Assembly: GCF_963662255.1 (NCBI RefSeq)
Contig: NC_085046.1
Span: 50,855,797 to 50,919,796, forward strand
DNA from: Cinclus cinclus
Taxonomy: Eukaryota; Chordata; Aves; Passeriformes; Cinclidae
DNA: 64,000 nucleotides
Reading direction: 5' to 3'
Shown: one piece after another, positions 51,368 to 61,569 of the stretch
Layout: the number at the start of each line of letters is the position of its first letter
How positions within the stretch are numbered: the stretch's first letter is position 1
Position numbers and translations under genes: made by a program
Notes under the pieces: generated by a model
What the model saw: only the letters and a program-made list of their open reading frames with translations
Databases searched by the model: none
What the model was told of the DNA's origin: nothing

Positions 51368-54300
51368 GATACTATCAAGGGAAGGATGCTGGGCAAGATG
51401 AATGTTTGGTTTTGATCAATATGGAGGTTCTTGAATTATATAGATATCACAAAGCGTCTTATTATGCCTATGTAAATGGCCAGAGCTTCCAAAATGTTGG
51501 TAACTGACCTACCTGCTGGCCTGATGAAAAAGCTGGTATTATTCTACTGTAGCCTGGAAATACCCTGCTTTTTTATGAAATTGTGGAGTACTTTGTCAAG
51601 GGGATTCCCACTGATGCCAGTCCTGACTCTAGTGAGATGTCTGCCTACAGCACTACAGATCAGCCCAAAATAGAGCAGTAGAGGTGTGATCAGGAATCAG
51701 CAGTCAGAGTTCAGATGAAAAGGGCACTTTGCATTTACTTTGACACTGGCAAGCGAGTAATAATTACATGTGGATCACAATGACAAGGTTTTCTCTGCAA
51801 GACTGCTAAACTTTTCACTCAAACAGTGACAGAGCTTTTGATCTCATGACATCAGCCAAGGCTTAAGGAAGAAGAGGACAATAAAAACCCACTGTGGTAA
51901 CAACAGGAAATAAAGAAATGGAAAATTTAGGCAGGGTACTCAGCAGGATTACAGACACTGAAATCTGAAGAAGAAATTGACCTGCTGGCCTCATACAGTG
52001 AAAATTAAGCAAGAGAAATGATAAGTAAATACCAAAGAGGAAGCTCCTTGACAAGAAGTGATGTAGGTGTGTTGATAGAGCTTTACTATCTTATGATTAT
52101 GCTTTTCTAAACAGATTCTCTAATTACAGATGGAAGATACCACAATACATATTTACTTTCAAGTGCAAAAACTCTTTAATACAGGCTGACATATTTGTAC
52201 ACACACTGTATTTACAGGCCTGAATTATTTTTTTTTGTTATCTTTTAAGAAAAGGAGATTTCTTTTACCTCTAACTCTTGAAATAGAAGAGTTACCAGCT
52301 AATCATCTGTTTGCTCTAATCTATGCACATTTGATAGGAAACTTTATAACATCTTCAGTGCTATTGTCTCTTGAATGGGATCCAGATGAATTCCACTTGT
52401 CAGTTTTTGACTGTTTCTGAGGTATAAACAGCACACTTGCCAATAAATATGCTAGACTGAATGTCAAAGAGAGCCCTTGATAAGGATATCCCACTCCAGC
52501 AAAGAGAGAGATGAGATGGAGAGATCCATCTGCACATTACCTGAGCTGACCATACCTACACTGAAGTCACAGCTCATCAACAGCAGCCTAGGAAGGGACT
52601 TACTTGAATTCGCTGGCAGTATACTGGAAAAGCATTAATTGCTAGAATGTACCAAGTCCCTCACTAATGATCTCCAAAGTGTCAAAATGAATGAGGGAGT
52701 TCAGCACAACTTTTCCAGGCTAATTCTTCTACTGAAAAGCCCCTTTATTCAGAGGAACATCTGGGTATTGTGGAAACTGCTGCCCACTGCAGTGTGTCCC
52801 ACAGCTGAGGCAGTCATAAACCTTACCCCAAGGAAATAAGTTCTTCACTAGAGGTAAAAAAACAGGTGCTCTTTTTTTTCTTTTTGTCCACAGTTAATAT
52901 TATAGACTCTACCCGAACATTTCTGAGAATAAATGCTTTTTTGTTCCTCTGAGTACATACATATACTCAAACAATAATGAAGACTGACAATTACAACTGT
53001 ACAAAAGTTTGTACCTGAATTATTTCATCTATTCCTCTTCCCAACAAACAATCTACAACGGACTCATATACAAGGTAATTTTTTTGGAGTAAGAAAGAAA
53101 GATTACTGTAAACAAGCAGAGCAAACAGAAAACAAGAGTAAATTTAATTGGTGGTGTACATTTTAGAAAATTTGGCATGGAGTAGATATTTAAAATGAGT
53201 ATGTGCAAAACACTGAGCAGATGTGGGAAGAGAGCTAGACATCAAAAATTGTGATACACTAAAAAGCTAAAAAAAGACTGCTGTAGTAAAGTCAGTTCTG
53301 CTGTGATCTACCAATCATCTCTAACAGATATAATCTCTTTTCCTCCAAGAAGTTGGAATTGTCTATATCTGAAATCCAACTTTATATAGATGAATGGATA
53401 AGATCAACGAAGCAAAGCTGTCTATTTCAGCATGAGTTAAAACTGTCCACTTCAGTAAAGGTTTACACCAAAACTTTGCCTTTAGATTTTACAAAACTAT
53501 AGTGTTTGACTCCCTGCTAATTCCTAAGTTTGTAAAAGATATCAGGTTATGCAAACCTGTATGGATATAATAGCAGAGAAAATAATACACACTTAGGGTG
53601 TATTCTTTCTATTGTAACTGGTACTGGTGTACAGTAAACAACACAGCCCAAGACCCTTCCAAAAGCCCACAAAAGACCATTTCAGGGCAACATGAAAATT
53701 ATTAGAATAAAAATACTGAGAGAACCCTGCCTGTCTGACATGGGTGTAGGCCTTGTTATCAAATATTCTCTGTCGTTACAGCCAGAATCCAACCATACAG
53801 CAAGGCTAATCTGCACCCCTTATCAATTTTCCTTCTTTCTACTTTCCTCTGTCTCAACGGTGAATGCAATTTCCTTTCTTGTTATTGGTATGCAAAATTA
53901 CCTGCTCCCAAAATAGCTCTCCTGAAAGACTGTTATTATATTTAAAATGCAAGGTATGTACACCCACTTGTCAACTGCATGAACTAGCTGTGGCAATTAT
54001 AAATTCCTCTGAAGGGCAACAAACATTTGCCATACACAGAGACTAAATTAATTCAGTCATTTGCAAGATACAGACTTGGTTAACCTACCAGCAAAATTAA
54101 TTTTTCTCATATATACCATAAGCTTGTCATCTTCTTTTTCAGAGATACTTCAAAACCCTTCAAATATGAACTCTTCTGGCATACACCATCTGTCATTCTC
54201 TCCGGTGAGGGTGCACATATCCTTTTTTCAATTCTTCTTTAATGTCAATCATCCCTCATATGTCATCCATCATATGACCAAAAAGAGGGTTTAGGTCCCA

Positions 54301-56357
54301 CAAGAGGAGACAAGAACATGACAACACACCACTTGTAAGACTTCCACAACTCAATCCTTTGACAGCCTTATGTACACCCCAAATGAAAAGAAAGAATGTT
54401 AGAGCTTAAACTTCAGTCACACGTGCACTCTGCTGTTTACATGAGGAGAAGGATGGACCAAGATCCTTAAAGGAGCAGCTGAAAAGTTGTTCATAACACA
54501 AATGTGAGTGTTACTACACTGGCTTTCAGATAGCTCTTACAATTCAAGGGTAGAAGGTTTCCTAAAAAGTGAAAGTTGAAAGAGAGAAGTCCTAACTAAA
54601 TAATTCTTGTCCAGATGTAGAAAGAATTCATCCTCTGCTAATATCAGAAGGGGGTCTGTCCATTTGAGCTACTGAAATGCTGCTCTACTGAAGTGCCTTC
54701 AGTGTCCAACTATTTTGGAAGGACTTCAAGATGGCCAACACCATACAAAGATGAAAATATTTATTGACACACTGTGGACAAAGAATCCCATGGCTTGTGA
54801 GTAGGTGCAGACAAAAGAATTATATTAAGCTGATAAGAGTGGATGTGTTAACTGTTCCAAGGAGAAATCCTGTCTGGCTGTAATTTGTTCTGCTGTAAAC
54901 CATGGCCACCCACCTCCACTGTCATGTCAGTGTATGAACTCAGCTCCAGGAAGAAGCTTGTGTGATATTGTGAACCATGATGATTTGCTCTTAGGCAGGC
55001 ATCAAATGAACATTTCTGTTTTCCCCTCCTCCCAGACCCAGGAGATAAGCCCATATTGAAAGAGACAAGTAAGATGACATATCAAATAAACGTATGTATG
55101 TGCCTAGATCAAGAGCAGGAATCTGTTGGTGAGTATTTAACATTAATGATAATGGAAGGGAAGAAATATCCAGACAAAAAAAAAATTCACAGTTGCAGAA
55201 AACTTGTAATAGTTTTTCTTTGTGCTTCAATTTGAATTGAGAAGCAGACAGACCCTGCTTTAGAGCTGCATAAGCTCTGGCAGAGAGCTGTGGTCTTGCA
55301 AGATGTCCTTTGAATGTTTCCTTAAACAGCACATCTGATATTCTAACAAACAACTGGCAACAGACTGAAAATAATCACAACTACCTTGGCCTCATAACTG
55401 TTATGATAAAAGATCACTATCTTCATTAAAAAAAAAAAAACTGGAAAAAAACCCCAAAAAATAACAAACCAAGACAAATTAAAAATCCCACCTTACTCAT
55501 ATGACATTTACCAAAGCCTGTAGCAAAATGTGGCAATAACCCTGAATCTTACTACTTGTTCTGCTGTTTCTAAGTTTGTGAATGGCTTGGAGATATCTAA
55601 ATAAGAGTGCAGAGATAAATTGCATTCCCTCATGGGATTAGCAGCAATATAGTCACATAACCTGAGGGGCACTGACTCCCAAAGTGCTACTACATTCTTC
55701 ACAACTCTCATCTATGCTTCTGGATGTGAGCTGCAACAATCAAATGCTGATGCCCTGAACAGAACTGGATGAAGAGAAAGTTAATGAGAAATTAATTAGC
55801 CCCACAGTTTTTGTCTGAGACTAGCAAAAAGACAGGACTGCCCATCTGCTTACTGTTATAGACAATGTTTCATGTCTGGAAACTAAAACAAGGCTGTGGA
55901 ACTGGTAAGTATACAGGTTGATTGCAAATATTACTGTGGTGAACAAGTATAAACATTTAAATTGTCAAACTGCTTAATATTATGTTAAACAAAATGTCTT
56001 CAATCTTCCCACCTGTTAGGGCATCAAGCAAGAAATACTTGTATGTCCTAGGTATGCACAGTTAGTCTGCTAAATAATGTAGCTCCTTTTCTGAGCTATG
56101 GATACAATCTGCTCTGCCAAAGCTTCTAATTAGTTCACGTTTGCAACAGGCATGCATAAAACATCTAACACCTACATTAAACTTTAAAAACATTTACTAC
56201 AGATGCAAAGCTCATCCATTTCTTAAACTATCCAGATAACATCTCTCACCCGTACTTTGATATGCAACAGTTACAAAAATTAGGCTTGCATGCTAATCAA
56301 AATTTCCTTAATTTTCATATTTGGGTGATCATCCTAATCACACATTCAAAACATAAT

Positions 56358-57285
56358 CATTTCAGTGAAGAAATTTTTTCCTAAAATCTAACCTAAACCT
56401 GGTGCAACTTGAGGCTGTTTCCTCTTGCACTACTACTTGTTAATTGGAAGAAGAGATGGACTCCCACCTTGCCACAACCTCCTTCCAGGTAGTTGTAGAG
56501 ATCAGTAAAGTCTCCATGAGACTCCATTTCCCCCAAACACACTCAGCTCTCTCAGCTGCTCCTCACAGGACTTGTGCTCCAGACCCTTCACCAGCTCCAT
56601 TCCCCTTCCCTGGACACACTCCAGCACCTCAATGTCTCTCTTGTAGAGAGGGGCCTGAAACTGAGCACAGGATTTAAGGGGTGGCCTCACCAGTCCTGGG
56701 TACAGGGGAACAATCACTGCCCTGGTCCTGCTGGGCACACTATTGCTGATGCAGGCCAGGATGCCATTGGCCTGCTTGCCACCTGGGCACACACTAGATC
56801 ATGTTCTGCTGCTGTCAAGCAGCACTCCCACGTCCTTCTGCGCCAGGCAGCTTTGCAGCCCCTCTGTCCCCAACCTGTAGCGCTGCCTGGGGTTGTTGTG
56901 ACTAAAGTGCAGGATGCTTCTTGTTAAACCTCATACAGACAGCCTTAATCCATCCATCCAGCCTGTGCAGTTCCCTCTGCAGAGCCTTCCTAACCCCCCA
57001 AGCAGATAAACAATTGTGGTGGGTTTAGTGTGGGTGTCTTCTTCCTTCCTCACTAAATGTCATGTGTGCAAAACCAGCACAACAGTCATCTGCAAACTGA
57101 CTGAGGGTTTACTCAATCCCCTCATCACTGATGAAGAGACAGAAATGGCCTTAATACTGAACCCTGGGGAACACCAGTGTTGTGTGCTGTTATGTTGTGC
57201 TACTAACTGGAGGCAACTCCATTCACCCCCACTGTCTGGGACTGGCCACCCAGACATTTTTTTTATCTAGTGAACAGTACAAGTA
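56358..57285 (-). pseudogene. CR1 LINE fragment (C-terminal ORF2), antisense
   Basis: On the minus strand the sequence encodes a readable CR1 C-terminal segment: residues resembling '[10 protein letters not shown]', '[12 protein letters not shown]', 'KRDIEVLE' and '[18 protein letters not shown]' lie between 56792 and 56502. Upstream in element orientation (57085-57285) is the segment equivalent to 'GVPQGSVL...' neighbours, with CTGGGGAACACCAGTG and CAAACTGACTGAGGGT in the antisense. The left edge stops at TTCAGTGAAGAAATTTTTT, so the final CR1 tail is missing, which is unusual because CR1 normally loses its 5' end. A 70-bp foreign piece interrupts it at 57015-57084. It is not functional. Confidence 0.9.
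57015..57084 (-). mobile_element. 70-bp LTR-like insert within CR1
   Basis: Plus-strand ends are TGTGGTGGGTTTAG and CCAGCACAACA, so it has TG...CA ends. Read on the minus strand it begins TGTTGTGCTGGTTTTGCACA, the same start as the family C LTR at 40108. Its right 60 bp also match 61516-61569 closely (GGGTGTCTTCTTCC, CTAAATGTCA, TGTGCAAAACCAGCAC). About 15 bp expected in CR1 between CAGATAAACA and GTCATCTGCAAACTG are absent, so it replaces rather than simply splits CR1. It could be an LTR with a large internal deletion or a captured fragment. Confidence 0.6.
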
Positions 57286-59638
57286 TTTTGGAAAAAATTT
57301 CTTTCACTGAATATTATGCTTTGCCCTTTCTAAATGTGAAATGGGAGACTGGCACTTATTTATTTTACCACCAGCAAGAAACTTTACAGTTGCTACCAAC
57401 CTAGTTATACTTTATAATACAACACTAACAATTACAATTTTTGCATTAATTCCCAAGATTGTCAAGAGATTGCTTGATCAAAGGGGGTTTGTTTGGTGGA
57501 TATTTTTTTAATCCTATGCAATCACTGCTTAAACTAAGCCTGTGATGTAATTATGATCTTGGGAGTATGATTTTGGTCTAGTGAATACTCCTACATATAT
57601 TCAAACACCTGCATTACTTAGGTAAATAATCTTATTGCCCAATTTTACACAGGCATTGCATACCAAATAAATATAAGCTTTCCACTGATTTTGATGGAGA
57701 GTGGTCCAGTGGCACTGGCTAAAGTTCTGTTTTACTGGAAGCAATTATCCTTACCTTAGTACATGATTTCTGCACAAAAGAGACATGAAAACTTATTCTA
57801 AACCTGTGCTGTATATAATTTTCTCCTATATAATTTTATTTGATGTCTCTTCAAAGATGACATTTCGCCATCAGTAATAGATTTATAATGTAAACAAAAA
57901 AATAAACACCACATATTAGATGTATGATTTTTTGAAATGAAGATTATTTAACAGATATCTGTCAAGTATACTCATTCTGCACTAGACTCATATTGCTGAC
58001 CTTACAGGTATTTTGTATGCCTGTGGCAGGTTGTTACAACCTTCCTGTGAGCATCTTCAAGCCAGTCACTGCTGGTTACCCTCTGCTGTTATGTATGAGC
58101 GCACAGTATCTGACCAGCTCCCACCATGGCATAAGTGTGGGGTCACTATGCTGCAACTGGGCTGCATGGAGGACTTAAAGTTCACAGATTCCTGCCTGCA
58201 GTGCATATGAAACACATCAGATGAGCACTATGCAGCCCTTTCTCATCACGACGTCTGATGTGCCAGACACGTACTGCCATCACATGTCCTGACGCAGATT
58301 CTCACCTGACTGGGAGTACAATGCTTCAGAAGTCTGATAGCTACGAGGGTCAGAAAGGCAGTAACTGAATAAAAAATAGTGTGATTGTAAGTCAGTTGAA
58401 ACTGCTACTAGAACTCTTAAGTTTAACAGTTCCTCTGTGTCTATAATACATCACTTCTGACTCTGTCTCTGTTACACCAGAAGAGAAACTTCATGAAAAA
58501 TGTTTAGAGTTGGGTTTGTTTTCTTTTAAATTATTACTATTTTCTTATGTAAATAGTAAACAAAACCTCAAACCCAGCCTGAAGTAATTGGTACTCAAGT
58601 CTGCCTGCAAACTATGGTGGGTTTTTAGCTAAAAAACTAGAGAAGTATAAAATACTACTAAACCAATTTTAAAAAAAAATATTTAAAACTCAGCCTCCAA
58701 GAATCAAGCAAAATAATATAATTTATTTTTAAATAAGCCTGAATTCTTTCAACTTGTGTAGCCTGCTAGGCACTGATTTGCAGTAATCTGTATTCAGATC
58801 TGGATCAGGTTTAGGTTCAGTTGCTATGGCTCCCTGCTTTAAGCTCTCCTTACACATTCACCTCTCTCTCCCATTATCTTTTATGACAGATTTATTGTTA
58901 AGAAAACGAAATTTTGGGTTTTCTGAAGGCTGAAGAACAAGCAGTGCTTTCCCTGCCCCTTATTTAAAGTCAGGCAGGGCTGTATGCAGAGAGGACAAGG
59001 AAGGACACACACCATGACACCATTTGGCAACCCTGGGCAGGCACTATATAGACCATTGCCCTAGGGGTACATACTGTTCAAACTTGGCTGTGCCTTCACT
59101 GATGTGTAAGATGCATCACCTTTGGAACCCTAGATAACCCAAACTTATGCTTAAACATAAGCACACCATGACTCCCACCAAAGAAGCATTTACCTCCCAC
59201 TGCTGTCTGCCCCTGCTGCTCCTAGGGAGTTTTGCCATTCCAAGCTGGAATTTTCATGTGACTCTGTCTCTCAGCAGAGATCTTTAAACAGTCAGATATT
59301 GGAGAAGAAGCAAGGTCAGCTAGCATCTAAATAAATATTGGCAAAACTATTTGGCCATTCCTACCATTATGGAATACCTGTACTGAATTTCTTAGTTTAA
59401 AAAAGCACTTAGAAAACTTCATCCTTTCTATAAAATGTCAAACGTTATCCACCAAGCTTTCATCTTTATTGTTGAAATTTCTTTGTCGGCAGAAAACACA
59501 GAAAAGAAATAGGATTTTGGATCTCTTTCTCCATCTCATTACCTCTTTCTTATAACCACAGAAATCCAAAGTTAAAATAATTTTAGGTACCAGGATACCA
59601 CAATACCAACACTTTAACAGTGGAGTGAAGTTGCAGAC
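57286..59638. other. Non-coding stretch, partly less AT-rich
   Basis: No gene recognised. The interval 57990-58370 is richer in G and C, contains CpGs, and has two overlapping frames of about 60 codons without domains. It includes an imperfect inverted repeat (CACATCAGA at 58214-58222 against TCTGATGTG at 58253-58261). A second GC-richer patch lies at 58930-59100. Neither matches a repeat I know. Confidence 0.5.
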
Positions 59639-59643
59639 GGTAT
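59639..59643. repeat. Probable target-site duplication GGTAT, left copy
   Basis: GGTAT before the LTR at 59644 compared with AGTAT after it (60340-60344), four of five bases equal. The length agrees with the perfect 5-bp duplication of copy 1. Confidence 0.65.
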
Positions 59644-60339
59644 TGTTGGGGGTTGGTTCTCTCCCTTTTCCCTCTGTGGAATTTTCCCCATTGTCATGCT
59701 AAGATACCTGTTGACTGGACCCTGGTGACAAGGGGGAGGGGACGGGAGGGAAGAGGGGAACCCCGTGAGATTCAAACAGCCAGAAGAGGAAGTGGAAGGC
59801 TGGGCCTCGGCCCATTTCCCCGCGGAGTTCGGACGAGAAGGACGATCCCTGCGTCTCCTCCATCTCCGCCATCCCAGCGTCGGGAAACCACTATCGGACC
59901 CTGCCCGGCTGTCTTCTCGCTGTGAACTACCACCATCCAGCACTCTACTGATCACCGGGACCGACACCGTGAGTGGAGGGCTCTCTCCATCTCTCTCTCC
60001 CCCTGGGACAGCGCTGCCATCACCCCCAGCCCTCCTGCAGCTCTGCGGGACCCGCCCGCCCCCAGCACCGGGAACTGCAGCTCAGGGAAAAGGGGCCTGC
60101 AGCCAAAAAACACTGGGACTGAGTTACTGTTCTGTTTGTGGGTAATTTCATAGCTGTTGTTGTTCTTGTTTGTCGTGTTAGATATACTAGTAAAGAACTG
60201 TTATTCCTACCCCCATATCTTTGCCTGAGAGCTCTCTTAATTCCAAAAATTATAATAATCGGAAGAATCACGGTTTTTTTTCAGTCCAAAGGGAAGCTTC
60301 TGCTTTCCTTGGCAAACACCTGTCTTTCAAACCAGGACA
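59644..60339 (+). mobile_element. Solo LTR, family A copy 3
   Basis: A 696-bp LTR, TGTTGGGGGTTGG at the start and CAAACCAGGACA at the end. It aligns end to end with copies 1 and 2. The CpG-rich centre is well kept, which suggests a fairly recent insertion, since methylated CpGs decay quickly. AGTAAA at 60189-60194 is the candidate polyadenylation signal, and the CTTTGCCTGAGAGCTC block follows. No flanking viral genes are present. The 126-codon and 117-codon frames inside are LTR sequence with no viral protein similarity that I can see. Confidence 0.9.
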
Positions 60340-60344
60340 AGTAT
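60340..60344. repeat. Probable target-site duplication AGTAT, right copy
   Basis: Pairs with 59639-59643 at four of five positions, immediately after the terminal CA of the LTR. Confidence 0.65.
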
Positions 60345-60499
60345 ATATTGGTTTTCGTTTGAAATTGGGCAGAAACACTAATTTTGTGCAGTGGTTTTGC
60401 TTTGCCAATCTGGGTTTTTAGCTAATGCACCAAATAATGTAGTGTGTCTAGTGCTGGATAAACGATAGTGCACTTACTAGAATATACTTACTTATTTTC

Positions 60500-61569
60500 T
60501 GTTGTGAGATAGGTTAGAAGATCGAAGCAGGCTTAAACTTTGAAGGATATAAAGAAAACTTTAACAGAAGTAAAGGAAAAATAATAAGAATCAGATAAGC
60601 TTTTAGAACACTTCTCTTTCCTCTCTACGCTTTCTTTTCTTCCTCACTGACAATGTACAGAGAAAAATTTGTTAGTTTACTATCTTTACAATAGTCTTTC
60701 TCTCGCTCACTTAGGGAGAGGAGTTTTTTCTTGTCATGTTATGGAGACTTTTTAACAAGGAAATAGTTTTCTTGTGGCTTTTAATTTCTACGAATAGCAA
60801 CTACCCAGGCATCTGTAATAGTGAAGTCCTTCTTATCTTTTACAACTTTTCACAGCTGCTTTTATGGGCCATGTTCATTTAGGGGGTACTGTTTTAAGGA
60901 TGAGTTGTTCAAAAGCTAAAGTTGTCTTTATTTATCTCTCTTTCATCTTTGAAAACAGAGATCTTTTTCTTCCCTGGGGGCAAAGGGTTTTCATTACTTT
61001 TGTCTCTCTCTGTTCAAGCTTCTCATCGGATCAAAACTATTTCAATATATGCCTCCTTCAACACAGGTGCTTTTGCTCATATTTATAGTTTGAACACTCC
61101 ATCCCCTTATATTTTTCAATGAGTTATAAGGATATTTTAGTGTATCATAGTCTATCACTATGGCTTACAAAATAATTTTCAGCCTAAGACTAAGGTGTTC
61201 TCTTCTTATGTAGGACTTGACTTTTTTTACTGACTTTGGTGGCCGGTGGTCAGGCAGGGGAGAGAAGACCACAACTCTTGCTGAGGCTGGGCCAGGTCGT
61301 GGCTGTTGATATCTCGCCAACATTGAGATCTTTAAAGGCCGGAAAGTAAAAGAGACTTTTTCTTGGGCTTGTTCATTTTTAAAATGTGTGTTCACAGAGC
61401 TGTGTTCAGCTTTCTCAGTGGTTTACAGATTGACAATTCTTAAGACTAATCACTGATTGATTTTTGTCAGACACAGAGGAAGCTCTTAGCAGCTCTTCTC
61501 AGAAAAATTATTTCTGTGGGTGGCTTCTTCCCTCTTCTCTAAATGTCAAATGTGCAAAACCAGCACACA
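60500..61569 (-). mobile_element. Probable LTR related to family C, about 1.07 kb
   Basis: Plus-strand ends are TGTTGTGAGATAGG and AAAACCAGCACACA, giving a near-perfect terminal inverted repeat (TGTTGTG against CACACA). On the minus strand it starts TGTGTGCTGGTTTTGCACA, matching the starts at 40108 (plus) and 57084 (minus). Within it, a minus-strand AATAAA lies in GATAAATAAAGAC (about 60928-60940), and a mildly GC-richer, CpG-bearing patch lies at 61240-61340. The body also resembles a passerine repeat from recall, but I cannot name it. The flanks show CTTATT at 60491-60496 and 61573-61578, a few bases outside the proposed ends, which may be coincidence. Strand and class are inferred. Confidence 0.5.

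Larger units (their letters stand above)
46674..56357. other. 9.7-kb non-coding stretch
   Basis: No gene recognised. It contains the CCTTT/CCCTTT tract (48279-48531), an A-rich patch (50045-50080), a T21 run (51347-51367) and other homopolymers. The region 51460-52850 is less AT-rich and has several frames of 60-66 codons; I tried to read retroviral polymerase or integrase motifs in them and found none that hold. Its origin remains undetermined. Confidence 0.5.

Noticed and set aside
59614..60145. Frames of 117 and 126 codons as possible small viral proteins
   Set aside because: They are the same LTR sequence as copy 1. The frames are not conserved in length between the copies.
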